In this document: piece after piece, positions 1 to 12,300 of the stretch | Numbering within the stretch: position 1 is the stretch's first letter | Layout: each line of letters opens with the position of its first letter | From: Thelephora terrestris | Taxonomy: Eukaryota; Basidiomycota; Agaricomycetes; Thelephorales; Thelephoraceae | DNA: 64,000 nt | Assembly: GCA_015956445.1 (NCBI GenBank) | Contig: WIUZ02000025.1 | Coordinates: 186,001 to 250,000 of the forward strand | Reading direction: 5' to 3' | Made by a program: the position numbers and the translations under genes | The notes under the pieces: generated by a model | The model's database searches: none | What the model saw: only the letters and a program-made list of their open reading frames with translations | Told to the model about the DNA's origin: nothing

Positions 1-2080
1 ATAAAAATCAAACGACAGGCCGAGGTTCCCAAAGGCCGAAGGGTCGTCGGAACACAAACAGACCGGCATGCCGTGGTTTAGCATCGACGCGATCGGGTGC
101 ATGGGTATCGAGGTGGTATAACGCTGGATACCGCGACGACCGCGGGAAGTTTGAACCCTGCAGACAAAACTCGATACTAACAAAACGACGCACCAGAATC
201 TCGTTCCTGCAAAGGTGAGGAAAGTTCAGTCGTGGTCTCACCACACGAAGTGGCAAACGAAAAAAAGACGAACGAGATCGGGCAGACTTCTATAGCGATC
301 TTTCGCTCCTTACAAATCTCCATGAGCTTCGGATGCTTGATCATCGAAAACCTTCCGCCCCACAAAAACAAAAATCAGACCCGTGACCCCAAAAAGACAC
401 AACCAAGACGAGAGAGACACCCTCACCCGTGTCCAATCCGCTTGGTTCCCAGCAAGATCGCATCGTACAAATTATCGTCGGCAGCCGTCCCATCGCCAAG
501 CGTCTCCCCCGCGTGAAATATAAATGGTATCTCAACGCCCAACTCCCTTTGGCGGTCCTTGAAGCGGAGGAGGGGTACCAGGTAATCGACAATCGGTTTC
601 GTGGTATCCTCTGGACCGACGAGGTCGAATCCTACCCTCACAAAAAAAAATAAACAGGATTGAGCTCAAGTCCCCCTCCCACGTGTCTTCACAGGCATCG
701 GTGGATGTGGCACGAACCAGCGATCAAATCGGGGAACTCTCTCTTGAGGGCCAAGCAATCCTCCGTGTACCACTCGAGTTCCTCCGGCGTGACGATCTTG
801 ACTGTACAATAAATGATCTTTCGGAGAAACGGAGAGACGCACGGTTAGCGTGTAGATGACCGCGAAAGCCAGCGGGTAGAAATACCCTGGACCCAACGAA
901 CTCGTCTTCCCTTCCTTGCTTCTTCATCTCATCCTTCACCCCTCGCACGACGTCACCATATATCCTGAGCATATCCCTGTGAGCCAGCGTGCTACGGCCG
1001 TCCGGCCCAAAGAACGTCCTATCCCAAAAAGTTAAAACCACGTAAACCCGAGAGAAAGATGCACAAAGCCAAGAGATAGCTCACTTGAACAAAAAGTTCA
1101 CCCTCGCTTCCACATACGAGATCCCATCCTCGATCGAAGACAGCAGAAACTCCCTGACGTACGCTTCAAAGATCGGGGAGAACCTGATAACATCCTAAAT
1201 CCCCCCCCCAACCACCTTCAACGGACGGTCTCGAACCAAACCGCGTGGAAAACGCTCACCCTAGTAACACCAAACGTCTCCCGGAACTTCTCCCAAATCT
1301 AGAGAGAGAGAGAGAGAGAGAAATACCGTGAATTGGTCCACCTCCGTCGAGGTTTTACAAAGGATAATCACCTTCGTAACAGTCTTATGCGTCCCATACG
1401 CTTCAGCGGGGTTAATAGTCGTCGACGCCACGTACCACCCGTCGAATCCCTCAGGTCCACCAAGCTCCAACGAGAAATTATCCCTGGCGACTTTAACGGG
1501 GATCCAACCCCCATCGTACGACGGGTCGGTCACGCTTTTCCCAGCAGATAACTTCACTTCTGATTTTGGAAACGGCGAAAACTCCGGGAGGACGTTCGCG
1601 GTCGGGTTCAAGGCGGTCAACGGAGCACAAGTCCGGACGTATATCGCATCTTGTTCGAGGATCCTACCCAACAAAAAGTTGACGTCGACGGTGGCGTCCA
1701 AATGAGCATGGAGCAAAGCTCCCTTTGGCATCTAAATCAAACCACACATACACACATAACAATCCGTGCCGACCCCACAAAACACAACCACAAGAGAGAC
1801 AACGACGAACCTTATGCAACAGCTCAAACACCCTTGTCTTCGTGATCACCGACCTTGAGGTCAGAAACTCCATTCCGGGAAACGTACGCTCGATATCCGC
1901 ACGCTCCGCTCCCCACACCGACACCGCTTCTTCCGCTTTCATAGCCCGAACGATCTCATCCGCCGCCGCTTCGGTAGCGGAGAGGTTGTCTAGCTTGATC
2001 GCGTCGACTCGGAGTGCTCGATCTTGTCTCATTAGGCTGTCACGGTCGGCGAGGTAGGTGCTTATGTCGGTCAGAGGCAT
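1..2080 (-). CDS. Adenosine deaminase, ADGF/CECR1 type, 3' end beyond the window
   Basis: Hydrolytic deamination of adenosine to inosine is the known role of this family. Translating the minus strand exon by exon gives an N-terminal ADGF-type domain, then MPKGALLHAHLDA (first metal-binding HxH, about 1693-1731), FIFHAGETLGDG (catalytic Glu region, about 470-520), SMIKHPKLMEICKER and IAIEVCPISNEIL (about 230-350), and HGMPVCLCSDDPSAFGN with the metal-binding Asp (about 25-75). The C-terminus lies left of base 1. At least six introns are visible. One of them (1299-1371) joins THKTVTK to IWEKF. The start at 2078-2080 (MPLTDISTYL) is the first in-frame ATG; a longer open stretch to 2464 has no ATG. 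Because of the ADGF N-terminal block it could be extracellular or vacuolar, but I see no clear signal peptide. Family assignment is firm, exon limits are partly inferred. Confidence 0.9.
1301..1320. repeat. (AG)10 microsatellite used as a splice-acceptor polypyrimidine tract
   Basis: Ten AG dinucleotides on the plus strand read as (CT)10 on the coding strand of the adenosine deaminase. They sit directly before the acceptor TAG at 1299-1301 of the intron 1299-1371. Confidence 0.85.
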
Positions 2081-2936
2081 GATGACCGTTAGTGTTCGGT
2101 TCGAGGAACGTCTAGCTGCGGCGATCGCGGTGTCGATAAGGGATGTTATTCGGGCTGCAGTAATCAATGCGCTCGTTATCCACTCCGAAGGCGATAGCTC
2201 TGACGGATGCCCTCCCAGTGCAGCGGGGAATTTCAGGTCTATGTTGGGGCATCGGTCCTCTTGAGAAACGGGCGCGAGGTATCGGACGGTACCGTAGCCA
2301 TGACTCACAGCGCCAGTCAACTCCACGAGCCCGAACAGCCCGGGAAGGGAGTTGAACGCATGCGGAAGACTATCGCTCGAGATCAGTGATCCGCTCGTCC
2401 CGCCGTCCACGTGCGGTTCAATACCGCGTGCCCAGCGAAGGATAGGGGACGTGCCTCGCCTCAAGCGCTAAATTCACAACACTATATACGTGCTACAACA
2501 AACAACACCAAGTCGGAGAGCCCTCAGTCTAAATCAAAACCACTAAAAATACCTGGGAACTGTCAAAACCTTGTCTACTAAATGTTCAAATATTAATGCA
2601 TCAAAACAGCGACAGAAAGTGAAAAAAATCAATTTTACGGAAATTCTACACGTTCTACAAAGGAAAAAACAAGAGAGAGAGATGCATGAAAACCAGGAGA
2701 TGAATCGTGCGGTGATTGCATAGATGGTATGCGCGGGAAATGAGTGACTACGAAGGACAAGGATGGGCGAGAGAGCATAAATATATGTGTGAACAGGAGA
2801 GCAATGTGAGAGCATGGTACAAAACAACGAGGAGACGACGAACGTGCCTCTCTCGCACAAAGTGGGGCGCTTGCACCCCGTCAGGCGGCAGGATCAACCT
2901 CTCGTGAAATAGGGGTGAGCGGGCAATGGGGGACAT
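2081..2936. other. Intergenic, 5' side of adenosine deaminase and 3' side of arrestin
   Basis: No recognisable gene. The minus strand stays open in the adenosine deaminase frame up to 2464, but without an ATG or family similarity, so it is best read as 5' leader. The 2480-2900 part is AT-richer and holds nothing I recognise. Confidence 0.6.
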
Positions 2937-4764
2937 TCATGCTTCGGTGACCATGTTGATGGGTTGAGAGTGGTGATACTCCAATACCTGTCCATTCGCC
3001 TTCTTGATCCTCACGCTAAACTCAAAAAAGTCCTGTCCGGCACACCTTGTCAGCACCCAAACCGCTCACAACAAAGAACGCTCACATTGATGACCATTAC
3101 ATCAGTCGTACACCCTCCAACTTTTACTCCATTATTACACACCGTACCTTTCCACTCCCACGTCTTCAACTTTCCATTCTCAACGATCTCATCCCTCTTT
3201 GCGATCCGATGCCTCCTAAACCCACGACTGAGTATCGACTCGCTAGAGGATTTCGAGGTAAGAGCGGGAGGTCCGGGCGTAGGAACGTCCAAAGTAGATC
3301 GCGAATGAGTTGCAGAGGACAGAAGCTTGACAAACCCTTGACTGCTCGTCATGTCCCTCCAAAGTGACGTCTCTTGGATGGAAAGCCCGACTTGTCGTCG
3401 AAGAGACACTTGGAGGGTCGGTTCTTCACCCTCCGTCAAATCGAAATAACCCGCCGGCGCCACGAACTGGAGGAAAAACGGGATTTCGTCCGTGACGCAA
3501 AACGCGGATACTGCGGGGATAAACAGCTGAGCGTGCAAAAGAAACGGGTCAGTGTCAAACCGAAATAGCAGGTCCGCAGATATAAAGACTATATGCGGGG
3601 TAAAATAAGGAGGTGGCGGGCGTTGAATACGCCGACACGGAGATTAGGACACGTACATTACAGCTTATCGCCCCCTGTGCCGTCATTATTTGACTCCAGG
3701 CCTCAGGCAAGGCCTTGATCGCTGAGCGAGGAAATCCCAAGTCTCTTGGAAATTCGTGTGGCGGTCGGGATCTCGGAACGTAGTTTATCGGAATGACGTG
3801 ACTGGTTCATCCCAAAACAGAAAAGCGCAAGGAACGGAGTTAAAATAAAATAAAATTCCCATGTCAGATGAAGGCCATTGGAGGAGAGAAAAGGCAAAAA
3901 CGCGGGCCAATGAGACCCCCCAGATAGTGGGGGGTGCAGGTGGATAACACACGCACCGATTCCGGTTATGCCAGAACGCGTGCCTGGACCTCTGAGTGAC
4001 ATTGATGTGTATCGAATACGAACAGGCAATCCTTCCCCCTTGACCGGCGTCGAAAACGTATGAAGGCGGCAAAACTTCCATCCCACTCCGCCTCGATTCG
4101 ACAGCAGAGAACGGGATCTGGAAATTGATGACTCGGGGACATTGCACATGTTGCCCTGCAGACTTTTGCCATAGCGTAAACGTCTTTCGGACGAAAATTT
4201 CCGAACGTCCCTCATATGGTTGGTTTCCGACCGCGGTTTCCCCCTCAATCTAAGCACAAAACCTTTGCCGTAAACCGAGAGTATCCCCGCGCAGATAAGA
4301 CGGAGGAGGTGAGTGCGCACCACTAGTTTGACTTTTTCGAAAGCCGTCAAATTCTCTTCGTCAAAAGTGATAGTCCCACTGATGATATCTCTCCTTCCGT
4401 ATCGCGGCGCGGGCTGGACCTCGATAGGATCCTGGTTCTGCAGGCTGATCGTCATATCTTTGATCTTGTTCGTCCAGACCCCAGTAGGTCTGCCGTAGAG
4501 AGACCTGGTAGGGACGAATTCGAGCCGTTGCTCGTCGCCCGTCGGGTTTGGATGGTAATCTGGGACGGGTAACGAGGCGGAGTATCCGGGAAGCGAAGTG
4601 ACAGAATCAGAAATCGAGGGGCCGGGTGTCGTCGGCGAGGGATATAACGAGGATGAGGAGGACGGGTACGCGTTGGGCGCATGTAGGGAATCGAACGAAG
4701 GCGGCTCTATCGACCCGTCCAGATAACCGGTAGACATGGATGGATACTCGCGTGGGATGGTCAT
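2937..4764 (-). CDS. Arrestin-like domain protein
   Basis: Arrestin-fold proteins of fungi are usually adaptors that link plasma-membrane transporters to ubiquitin ligases. This protein begins with a Ser/Pro-rich region (LPGYSASLPVPDY) and then an N-terminal arrestin strand pattern: RRDIISGTITFDEE, FEKVKLV, then after an intron at 4250-4320 IEGETAVGNQPYEGRSEIF. Next come VLPPSYVFDAGQGG and CSYSIHINVTQRS. The C-terminal half shows QFVAPAGYFDLTEGE, a Ser-rich linker, and after a last intron DFFEFSVRIKKANG, ending in MVTEA. The stop is at 2937-2939. The first in-frame ATG is 4762-4764, 128 bp below a TATA box; open frame further upstream lacks an ATG. The exon join near 3540-3960 is not fully resolved. 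No clear PPxY motif was seen. A role in transporter endocytosis is inference. Confidence 0.8.
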
Positions 4765-4891
4765 CGAGCGGGGGATGACCACGGTGGTTGTTTGTTGAGG
4801 TGACCTACAGGCGGGGATAGAGGGTAAGTGAGACTCGGGATCGACGGGGTGGGTGGGGGGGAAATAAAAGCCATCATCCCGGCACCAAGTG

Positions 4892-4899
4892 GATATATA
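4892..4899 (-). promoter_or_regulatory. TATA box of the arrestin-like gene
   Basis: TATATATC on the minus strand, 128 bp upstream of the chosen ATG. It supports starting the protein at 4764. Confidence 0.55.
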
Positions 4900-5990
4900 A
4901 CTGGTGGGTGGGAGGGCGTTTCCCAACGATCAGTATCAATTCGGGTAAGGACTGAAAAGGAGACGGACACCGGTGACGAAGGTTTCAGGAGGCATTAGAA
5001 ATTTAGACGCCGCTGCAACGCTGTTTGATTACCAACTTGAGTATCCTTGATGTAAGCATAACATTTGGCCCGCCGCTCTGGTGTAACTGCGTTCGGAATA
5101 TTCTGGTGCGCGGAAACGCCTGGTCGAGCATGAGAACCGTGCGGCGCACTCACAACTCCAGCAACCAACCGTGGTAACCCGCCCTGGGAGGTCGCAGCGC
5201 AGACGCTCAATCAATGTTCTCTATGAGATGTTCTCAAGATGCATTTCCGGTACTACGAAGCCCCAACCTGCCGTCATCGCGCCATCTCCCACAAACTCCA
5301 CCCGTTCGCATCAATTTTAATCAAAGCCTGCAAAAGTGACGCTGCGTCAACGCCCCCCTCCAAAGCACTGCACGACGAGAGTTAACCCGGATCCGACGAG
5401 TTTATCGTTTTCCAACTTCCAAAGACGAGAATAGCATATTACTTGACAGCTGGTCGGCGCTACCTCACCGTGTTCGCGTGCACCCTTGGTAGGAAAATCC
5501 TGCATGAGGGTCTCAGTAACGCTATTAAAGGAGTTTCACCTCCCTGACGTCAGTCTCGCGCGTGCCCTCCACGCTCTTGGCTCCCAAAAACGGAGACCTC
5601 CAGCCTTCTGTCGGACACCGTCTCCACCGGCCGGGAACATTTGTATTGATGATCACCCTCTCCCCCCACTTCAAGCTTCACTAATCGTCCCAACTCGGCC
5701 AGATGATCCACAGTAAATCACAATACAACAGCAAGAAGTTTTTGCAAGTACGTACATACTTGTTTGTGTACACACAGTCCAACAAAAGAGTGCCCGCATA
5801 TACATCCATATGAAAAAATATAACTTATCAAAAGCAGAAAGGAAGAGAGGTGCGCAACTGCGAACAATCAAGAGAAAAAAGGCAGAGAAAGGAGCGGACA
5901 CAGTAAGGAAGGGCCTCGAAAGAAACGGATGGATTTTGTAAAGAACCGCAGCAAGGCGTCAGCGCTTCAGCAGTACGATGGAGGGCCGCC
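4900..5990. other. Intergenic, no gene recognised
   Basis: About 1.1 kb between the arrestin promoter and the stop of the two-TM gene. Short open frames occur on both strands but none shows a family motif, consistent introns or a good start. No repeat was noticed. Confidence 0.6.
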
Positions 5991-7182
5991 TCAAGACGCT
6001 GACGGAGTCGATGGTGGCGAATCCGGCGGCAAAATAGGGTCCACGAACCCAGCTTGCCCTGGTGAAAGCGAAACGACCCGCACCGTCGTCACATCCCTCC
6101 CATCAGCCTCCAACCGAGCCAGCGTCTCAGCAAGATACGTAGCCCGACTCATATCGCATCTCGCGTTCCACTCCGAATCCACAGTGATGTAGCTCACCGG
6201 TCGACTCTTGTCCGACGACTTGTCCGACTCCACAGAGGCGACGGTGGTCATCGTAGACCTATCTCCCCGTGCATCGCGAGCGAGACGAGCTTGCTCCTGG
6301 TATTCCGTGCTGATGAACCCAGCGAGTAGTAGGGTGCTACCCCTAGTGTGACCGTATGCCGGGGGAGGCACGATAACGATATGGTTATCTTCCACATCTC
6401 CCGTTCCCACGCCTGATTCTATCAGGACAGCGGCGTACTGAAGGGTAAAAAGTAGACACGTCCCGTTAGCATTTCACACGCCAAGATAACAGATAGCCGA
6501 AACGACGGAATCTCACCGTTGGCAACGGAGGTCGGTTCCACGGAGCGAGAGCGAGTCGTGTAGAGATTTGTTCGCCTCGGTTGAACAAGTCCGGGAGGAC
6601 TTCACCAGGATGCAGCATCGCGTATCTCTCTGCCCGGTACCGGAAGATAAGACGCTCAAGCAGAACGGCTTGAATGACGGTGCACATGACAAACGTGACA
6701 TGCACAAAGACGCCCGTCGTGATCTCTTTGCCGGCGTCGGCGGATGGGAGGACGAGCTCGGCGACGATGATCCATAACGCGATGGTGAGGAGGAAGAGGG
6801 AACCCTGGATGACCAAAAGGAAGATGGTCGACGACCTCACCCCTTGCTTCGTCACTCTCGGCCTGAAAAGAGAGAAGTCACGCCTAGCCGGATGCTGAGA
6901 TTCGGCAGAAGGCTGGTCACCGCTCGCGTTCGTGATCGGAGATGGCCCAAGCTCGGGAGGCACTGGCGGTAGCTCCCTATCTGCGGGATGCCGAGCAGGA
7001 ATCGTCGTCTCGTCGTCGGTTACATCGGATTCCGATTCACCGTCTGGAAGAAGTTCTGGGTGGTCGAGGCTTTCCCTGTACCCGAATTCACCTCGTTTTG
7101 TCGGCAATGGGCCCGCCTGCGGTCGAGTCGTCGATCCTTCGCTGGCGACGATAGAGCGAGACGAAGAGGAATCGGCGGTCAT
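5991..7182 (-). CDS. Unknown protein with two membrane segments
   Basis: I do not recognise a named family. Two exons (7182-6517 and 6437-5991) with a 79-bp GTGAGA...CAG intron join in phase 0 and give about 370 residues. The N-terminal 120 residues are Ser/Pro/Asp-rich and probably disordered. They are followed by two hydrophobic segments, STIFLLVIQGSLFLLTIALW and GVFVHVTFVMCTVIQAVLL, about 25 residues apart, then a basic Arg/Tyr-rich stretch (RLIFRYRAERYAML). The C-terminal exon has no TM and ends in a Pro/Ser-rich tail. The layout suggests an integral membrane protein with both termini on the same side. ATG 7180-7182 (MTADSSSSRS) is the first in frame. Proteins of this plan are common as hypothetical proteins in Agaricomycetes, from memory. 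Confidence 0.75.
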
Positions 7183-7970
7183 GGTCCGAGGGGCAAGCTG
7201 TGTTAATGTATTAACAGGACTGCTTGCGCCTGGCAAGTTCGTGAAAGGAAAGGGGAGAAGAGGGAGGAGCCTGGCCTCGTTAGAACTTGAGAAGGTGGGG
7301 AAGGTGGCGGCGGGACCGTCGCAGTGGAACTTGGGAGAATGAAAAGAACCCTGGAAACCCCTTGGCGCCCGGCGGTAACCAGCCCATCAAATTACATTCA
7401 AGTTCACTCGATTAGGCACAAACGCACATTTGGCGGCAGGTTTCGTCAGGATTGGCGGTCGCGTAGTGCAAAGTAGAGTGCGAGAGGGAAGTGGGAAAGT
7501 GATTCGTGTGTATACGAGCGCATATATCGTGGTGTAGAGCGAAGATGGACGAGAGGCGCAAAGGCTGCCTCTGAGCTCAAGCTTCCCTGGGGGCAATTCG
7601 GAATCTTAACTTACAGATGTAGATTATCGTGTGCATGAGAGAGATGATTAATATCCTGGGCTCTGCGTTAAAATTCGTGTGGGTAGCCAAACGGTTTCAA
7701 CTGGTTCAGGGCGTCCAATGTTCCAAACTTTATAGGGCCTGCGAGGGGCGACTCAATGAACGCTAACGTTAATGAATGACATGGACAGAAGATGGATACC
7801 CAAATGAACCGACAAAACCTTACATGAACCGTGTCCAACGACCGGAAACCATTCCGATAAAAACCACTATTGAGCCTACGACAAGGAAGGTAGAATTTTA
7901 TAGGCTCTGATTCGGGTTTCTACTTCCGTCTGTAGCTAAAGTAAAAAAAAGTCAACAAGGATGGCACGTA
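7183..7970. other. Intergenic, no gene recognised
   Basis: About 790 bp between the start of the two-TM gene and the 3' end of the nuclease gene, both on the minus strand. It must contain the two-TM promoter. No motif or repeat that I can name. Confidence 0.6.
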
Positions 7971-9154
7971 TCAATAATCCTGTTGTGGAGCGAAGATGAA
8001 ATTAAGGATCATAGCGAGCCTAAGCCCACCCTTGGCGAACAATTCCTCCACGACCCATTCACGGGTGATCTTTCCCGCATACTCGTCGGTGTCCAACTGG
8101 AGCAATGGACCGAGATTCTCATTGTAAGGAGGTTCGTCGAGTTGCTTTGGCCAGACCCATTCACAAACGAGCTCGTGGAGTGGAGAAGCCCAATGCCACG
8201 GGCACACATCGCCGTCATCTGTATCGCCAACTTCCCAGCGGGGTTGAAGTACAATCTGATCGTCACCCAGCGATGAAGGGAGACTGGGAGCCGGGCAACG
8301 GGTCCACGATTCGACTTTGTCGGCCCAGGTTCGTTTTATGCCCTCGACGAGGATCTTGCGGATCAACCGATCGTACTCGTTCCCGTGGAGGTGCCTCTCG
8401 ATCTCGGGGGAGAGCGGTTGGTCCCATTCGGAGGGGGTGGTTTCAATCGCCCTCGCGACTATCTCTTCGTCCCACATTTTGTGCAATCCTATTCCAAAGG
8501 CTCAGCGTTTGCCACATGCCTCATAAAAATGGAAGGTGAAGGTACTCACGGACTTCCTTGATTCCCCACATGACCCGAACATCGTTCCCACCTCGCTCCC
8601 TACCAGTCAAGTGTAGCGGCATATGTATATCTCCAAGGAAGTGGATCAAAAACTTGAGAGATTCGCTCGCAACGGGATCCGACAAGTCGCTACCCTGTTG
8701 AACCCACTGGCCGAGTAAATTCGTGGTGTTTCGAATGCCCCCAAGAACGTTCGCGTCCTTGGGGCCTGACCATCCCTCGTCACCGGGGAACAGGCACAGC
8801 TGCGGAGGGTGATCGGCAACAGCGTTGGCGAAATGCAGCCCCGCCGTCCCGGACCACCTCTTGTCGCTCTTGATCTCGTCAGCCCAGGATGCAACCGACG
8901 CGAGAGAGCAAGGTTGGGCCCGCGCGTCCGGGAGGTTGAGGATTGAGCAGAGGGTTGGGAGAACGGTCGGTCCTAAATGCAATTCCGCGATGGTCGCGAC
9001 GATCGCGTGCCCTGTGGGGATGACCAGCCCAGCGAGTGAGCGCGCCTCCTGGTCGATTGTGAAGTGAACGCGTACCTTCTTGACCCCAAGCATGCGCACT
9101 AGGAAGGAAACTGAGAACGGGGATGACGGATGTCCACAACGGAGTGAACTTCAT
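7971..9154 (-). CDS. Secreted S1/P1-type zinc nuclease
   Basis: Single-strand-specific endonuclease of the S1/P1 family, which cuts ssDNA and RNA and removes 3'-phosphates with three zinc ions. Three exons, 9154-9076, 9011-8550 and 8488-7971, join in frame to 352 residues. The signal peptide MKFTPLWTSVIPVLSFLPSA ends at an AHA-W junction, leaving Trp as mature residue 1, as the family requires for zinc binding. The nine ligands known from P1 can all be placed: W1 and H6 (WGQEGH), D in ASWADEIK, H in GLHFAN, H-D-H in FLIHFLGDIHMPLH, and H and D in RLHKMWDEEI. Loop ERGGND and the C-terminal helix GGLRLAMILN also match. A TATA box lies 54-62 bp upstream. Expected to be secreted for nucleotide scavenging. 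It looks complete and active. Confidence 0.95.
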
Positions 9155-9207
9155 ACTGAGCGCACTGAGGGTCAACGGGGGGGCACGGAATAGAAGACAC
9201 CGCTGGG

Positions 9208-9216
9208 CTTTATATA
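9208..9216 (-). promoter_or_regulatory. TATA box of the S1/P1 nuclease gene
   Basis: TATATAAAG on the minus strand, about 55-62 bp before the ATG. It lies in the 440-bp divergent intergenic region shared with the P450 gene. Confidence 0.65.
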
Positions 9217-9594
9217 TGCATCCGACCGAGGCGAGCAGGTGGGTCTGACAAGCTTCCAAGAACGGGAGATAATTCGGTGATTGTAATAAACTGATCCGTC
9301 AGTCAGCTAAGAAACCGGTAGCCCCGAGTTGATTAATCGATTACTTACTCACTGGTAGCCGCGGGACTATGAGCTGCAGGTCGAGGCTAAGTATCGGCTT
9401 CTGGGTCGACATGGCTTTCGGGAAACTCGGATGACGGATGGGAAGGAACCGCATATTAGAAGCGTCCGGCGCCTATTCACCTTTTGGGTTACACAATAAC
9501 ATCATCCGTATTGTTCTCGCACACCACTTTCAATGCGACCGCAAACGTTACTTCGCTCGAAACCTACACCACCGAACCCGAAAGCACGCTCAGG

Positions 9595-11733
9595 ATGCTC
9601 TGGGAGATCCTCACGACTTCCCTCGCCATCTGTGGCGGAACGCTCGCGTTTTGCTACTACCAATTTTCTATCGTACCGAGACGGAATCCGTTATGGAAGG
9701 TGTGCGCGTTACCGCGCCCAAGCCTCTTTCATTCCAACATGAAATTGATTTTGGAGTGAACGATTGTCGCGTTCTTGTTCTGACTACTCGCCATCGTTAA
9801 CGATTTTTGTCCACAGTCCTTCGTTCTCTTGCAAGGCTCACGAGGCTATCGCCGAACAATATGGAAGGAGCGTCAGGGTACAAGGGGTCGGTCCAGTAAG
9901 TGCTTTCTGCCTTCTACACCTCGCACCAATCCGCTCAACTCCAGCATCAAGTGGGACCAACGATTGCTCACATTCGATCCCGTTGCTCTCCACCATGTCA
10001 CAAAAAACTCGAATATCTATGAAAAGCCGTGGACAACTCAACGTTTCATCACCAGTTTCATCGGTTGTGGCCTGCTCTCTGCTGCGGGAAGCGTTCACAA
10101 ACGACAGAGACGCGTCGCCACACCAGCTTTCTCGATTCAGAACCTGCGGGCTTTTGCGCCAATCGTGTTTGAGAGGGGGTTCCGGCTACGCGACCGGTGG
10201 CGCGACATCATTACCAAGAACTCCGGAGATAAAGCTGTGCTGGATGTGTGTATGTGGGCTAGCCGTATCACATTCGACGTGATCGGGGCAGCAGGTTCGT
10301 GTGCAACGCCTCTTCCCCGGGCGTTCGACGCTGATAGCGCTCCAGGATTCGACTACGACTTCAACTCGATCAAGAATGACACGAACGAGCTCTTCTGCGC
10401 ATACAGGGAGATGTTTGAGCTCTCGATCTCGCAAAACCAAAACGTGATGCGGCAACTGCTTTCAATCTACTTCCCAATCGTCAACGTGCTTTTCGTAAGT
10501 GGTTTTCGGCACGCGAACGGTGTGTCCTAGTCCTCACCGGGAATGATTTAGCCGGACTTGGCAGCTAGGACGGTCAAAAGGTGCCACAAGGTGATCTGGA
10601 GGGTCGCGGGAACTCTCGTCCAGGAGAAAAAGAAAAAGGTGTTGGATGCCCTCCAGGGTGGAAAGCCATGCGAAGACAAGGATTTGTTGGCACTGATGTG
10701 TATGTCGGCTTACTGGACACCAGTATTCAGCTGACGAATTTGTACCAGTGAAATCAAACTTGAGCACGGAGATTCCCCCTGACCAGAGGCTCTCTGACGA
10801 AGACATCCTGAACAACGTCAACACGGTCATGTTTGCTGGATCAGACACATCATCACTCGGTCTCACCTGGACGCTCTATCTTCTCGCGAAGAACCCCGAA
10901 GTGCAAGACCAGCTTCGCGAGGAACTCTCTACGGTCCATTGCCCGGAATCTTTCGGTGATCTCTCAGTGGACGAGATCGACTCGCTGTATGGCAACGTTT
11001 CGGAACTCCCCTTCTTCGACAAAGTTATCAAGGAAGCATTGCGCCTTGTACCACCCGTCCACTCTTCTATTAGGGTCGCAGATCAGGACGATGTGATCCC
11101 GACTTCTCAACCTTACAAAATCCAGAAACCTGGAGGGGGTGCCGTTACGGTCACGTCGCCCATCAGGGTTGGAAAGGGAACTGTCGTCCACATCCCCATC
11201 GAAGCTTTTAATCTGGATAAGTCAGTTTGGGGGCCAGATGCATGGGAGTTCAAGTACAGCCAACGTTATCATTTCCAAGAGGTATCGTTCTGAGTGATTT
11301 TGTTGCATAGGCCAGATCGCTGGGACAACCTCCCGGACGTCGTTAAAACCCAACCCGGCTTGTATTCGAACTTGATGACGTTCTCCGCCGGACCAAGAGT
11401 AAGCAGTATCGGGCACTCCTTGCCGTCTGTGTGTCTCATCTATCCTTCCCCCCTCAGTCATGCATCGGGATGAGGTTCTCGATCATCGAGATCAAGATCG
11501 TGATCTACATGCTCGTCATCAATTTCTCCTTCCACGATACCGGGGCCGACATCATCAAGTCGAATGTGTGAGTTCGCCTCTGTACTTTCCTGTTAATCGG
11601 ACGCGTTTCTTATGCCGCTCCATTCTGTGATCAATCAAGCGTCTTCACCCGTCCATACATCAAGAACAAGTATCAGGAAGGGAGCCAGTTACCGCTACGA
11701 GTCGTTCGCTTAGACAAGTCGCCTATCCACTAA
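9595..11733 (+). CDS. Cytochrome P450 monooxygenase
   Basis: Haem-thiolate monooxygenase anchored in the ER. Multi-exon. The first exon begins MLWEILTTSLAICGG, a membrane anchor, followed by a Pro/Arg hinge (VPRRNPLW). Later exons show EAIAEQYGRSVRVQGVGP, the helix C region VHKRQRRVATPAFS, the I-helix AGSDTSS (about 10833-10855), the ExxR motif KEALRLVPP (about 11033), PDRWDNLPDV, and the haem-binding loop FSAGPRSCIGMRF across an intron at about 11400-11457. The last exon ends RLDKSPIH with stop 11731-11733. About eight short introns. Earlier starts in the same frame have no ATG. Electrons would come from a P450 reductase such as the one at 25.7 kb. Substrate and CYP family number cannot be told from sequence alone. 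Confidence 0.92.
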
Positions 11734-12300
11734 GTCTTCACTGTCTTCTCTGTCTTAGCCTTGGGCCAGATTTTGTGGTGCATTCGTACTCAGTGGCAAT
11801 GTATTTGTGCTTGTAGATGCTACACACGTCTCGTAGTTGCGTTCGTCCCTACCGCGGTGCAGAACGAGTGAAAACTGGAGCGCGCGTGATATCAAGGTGC
11901 AGTGGATGAGATCGCTTGTCTGGCTTTCACCACCACGGCCGTGTGCGACTCTGACAGTGTGCCTAAAAAGTAGAGTCACTCTATCCTGGTCGTGTGCGCT
12001 AAGAACTGGATAGGGTCAAGGAGCCGAACCATGAAATCGTCGACATTGGTGGGGAAATCAGTGACCTGGAAGCTACCACGATCATAAGGGTTATGATAAG
12101 TAAGGTGACCCACGGCTCTGGTGGGAAGAAGGTCTTGCTCCAGGTTTGTCCAGAGAAGGAGCAGCGGAAAGGGACCTACGCGATTGCACGCCAATCGGAG
12201 TGCGTGAGAAACTGAGCGATGACCGACTATGTGGCCACCGCGATCAGACAGCCACGTCTTGGCATTGCGGTGCATCGGGAGAATATAAAAGTGAGACAAA
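11734..12300. other. Intergenic, no gene recognised
   Basis: Lies between the P450 stop and the 7-TM gene remains. On the minus strand this is where the last two membrane helices of the 7-TM protein would be expected, but no hydrophobic exon is visible. Confidence 0.5.

Noticed and set aside
1299-1326. A 28-bp intron in adenosine deaminase using the GTATTT just before the CT repeat
   Set aside because: The donor at 1371 (GTGATT) gives a normal 73-bp intron and restores the conserved THKTVTK-IWEKF junction.
2081-2464. 128-codon in-frame extension upstream of the adenosine deaminase start
   Set aside because: It has no ATG and no family similarity; the conserved N-terminal block begins at the Met at 2080.
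8105-8539. Long plus-strand frames opposite the S1/P1 nuclease gene
   Set aside because: They are antisense shadows of a gene with all family motifs on the minus strand.
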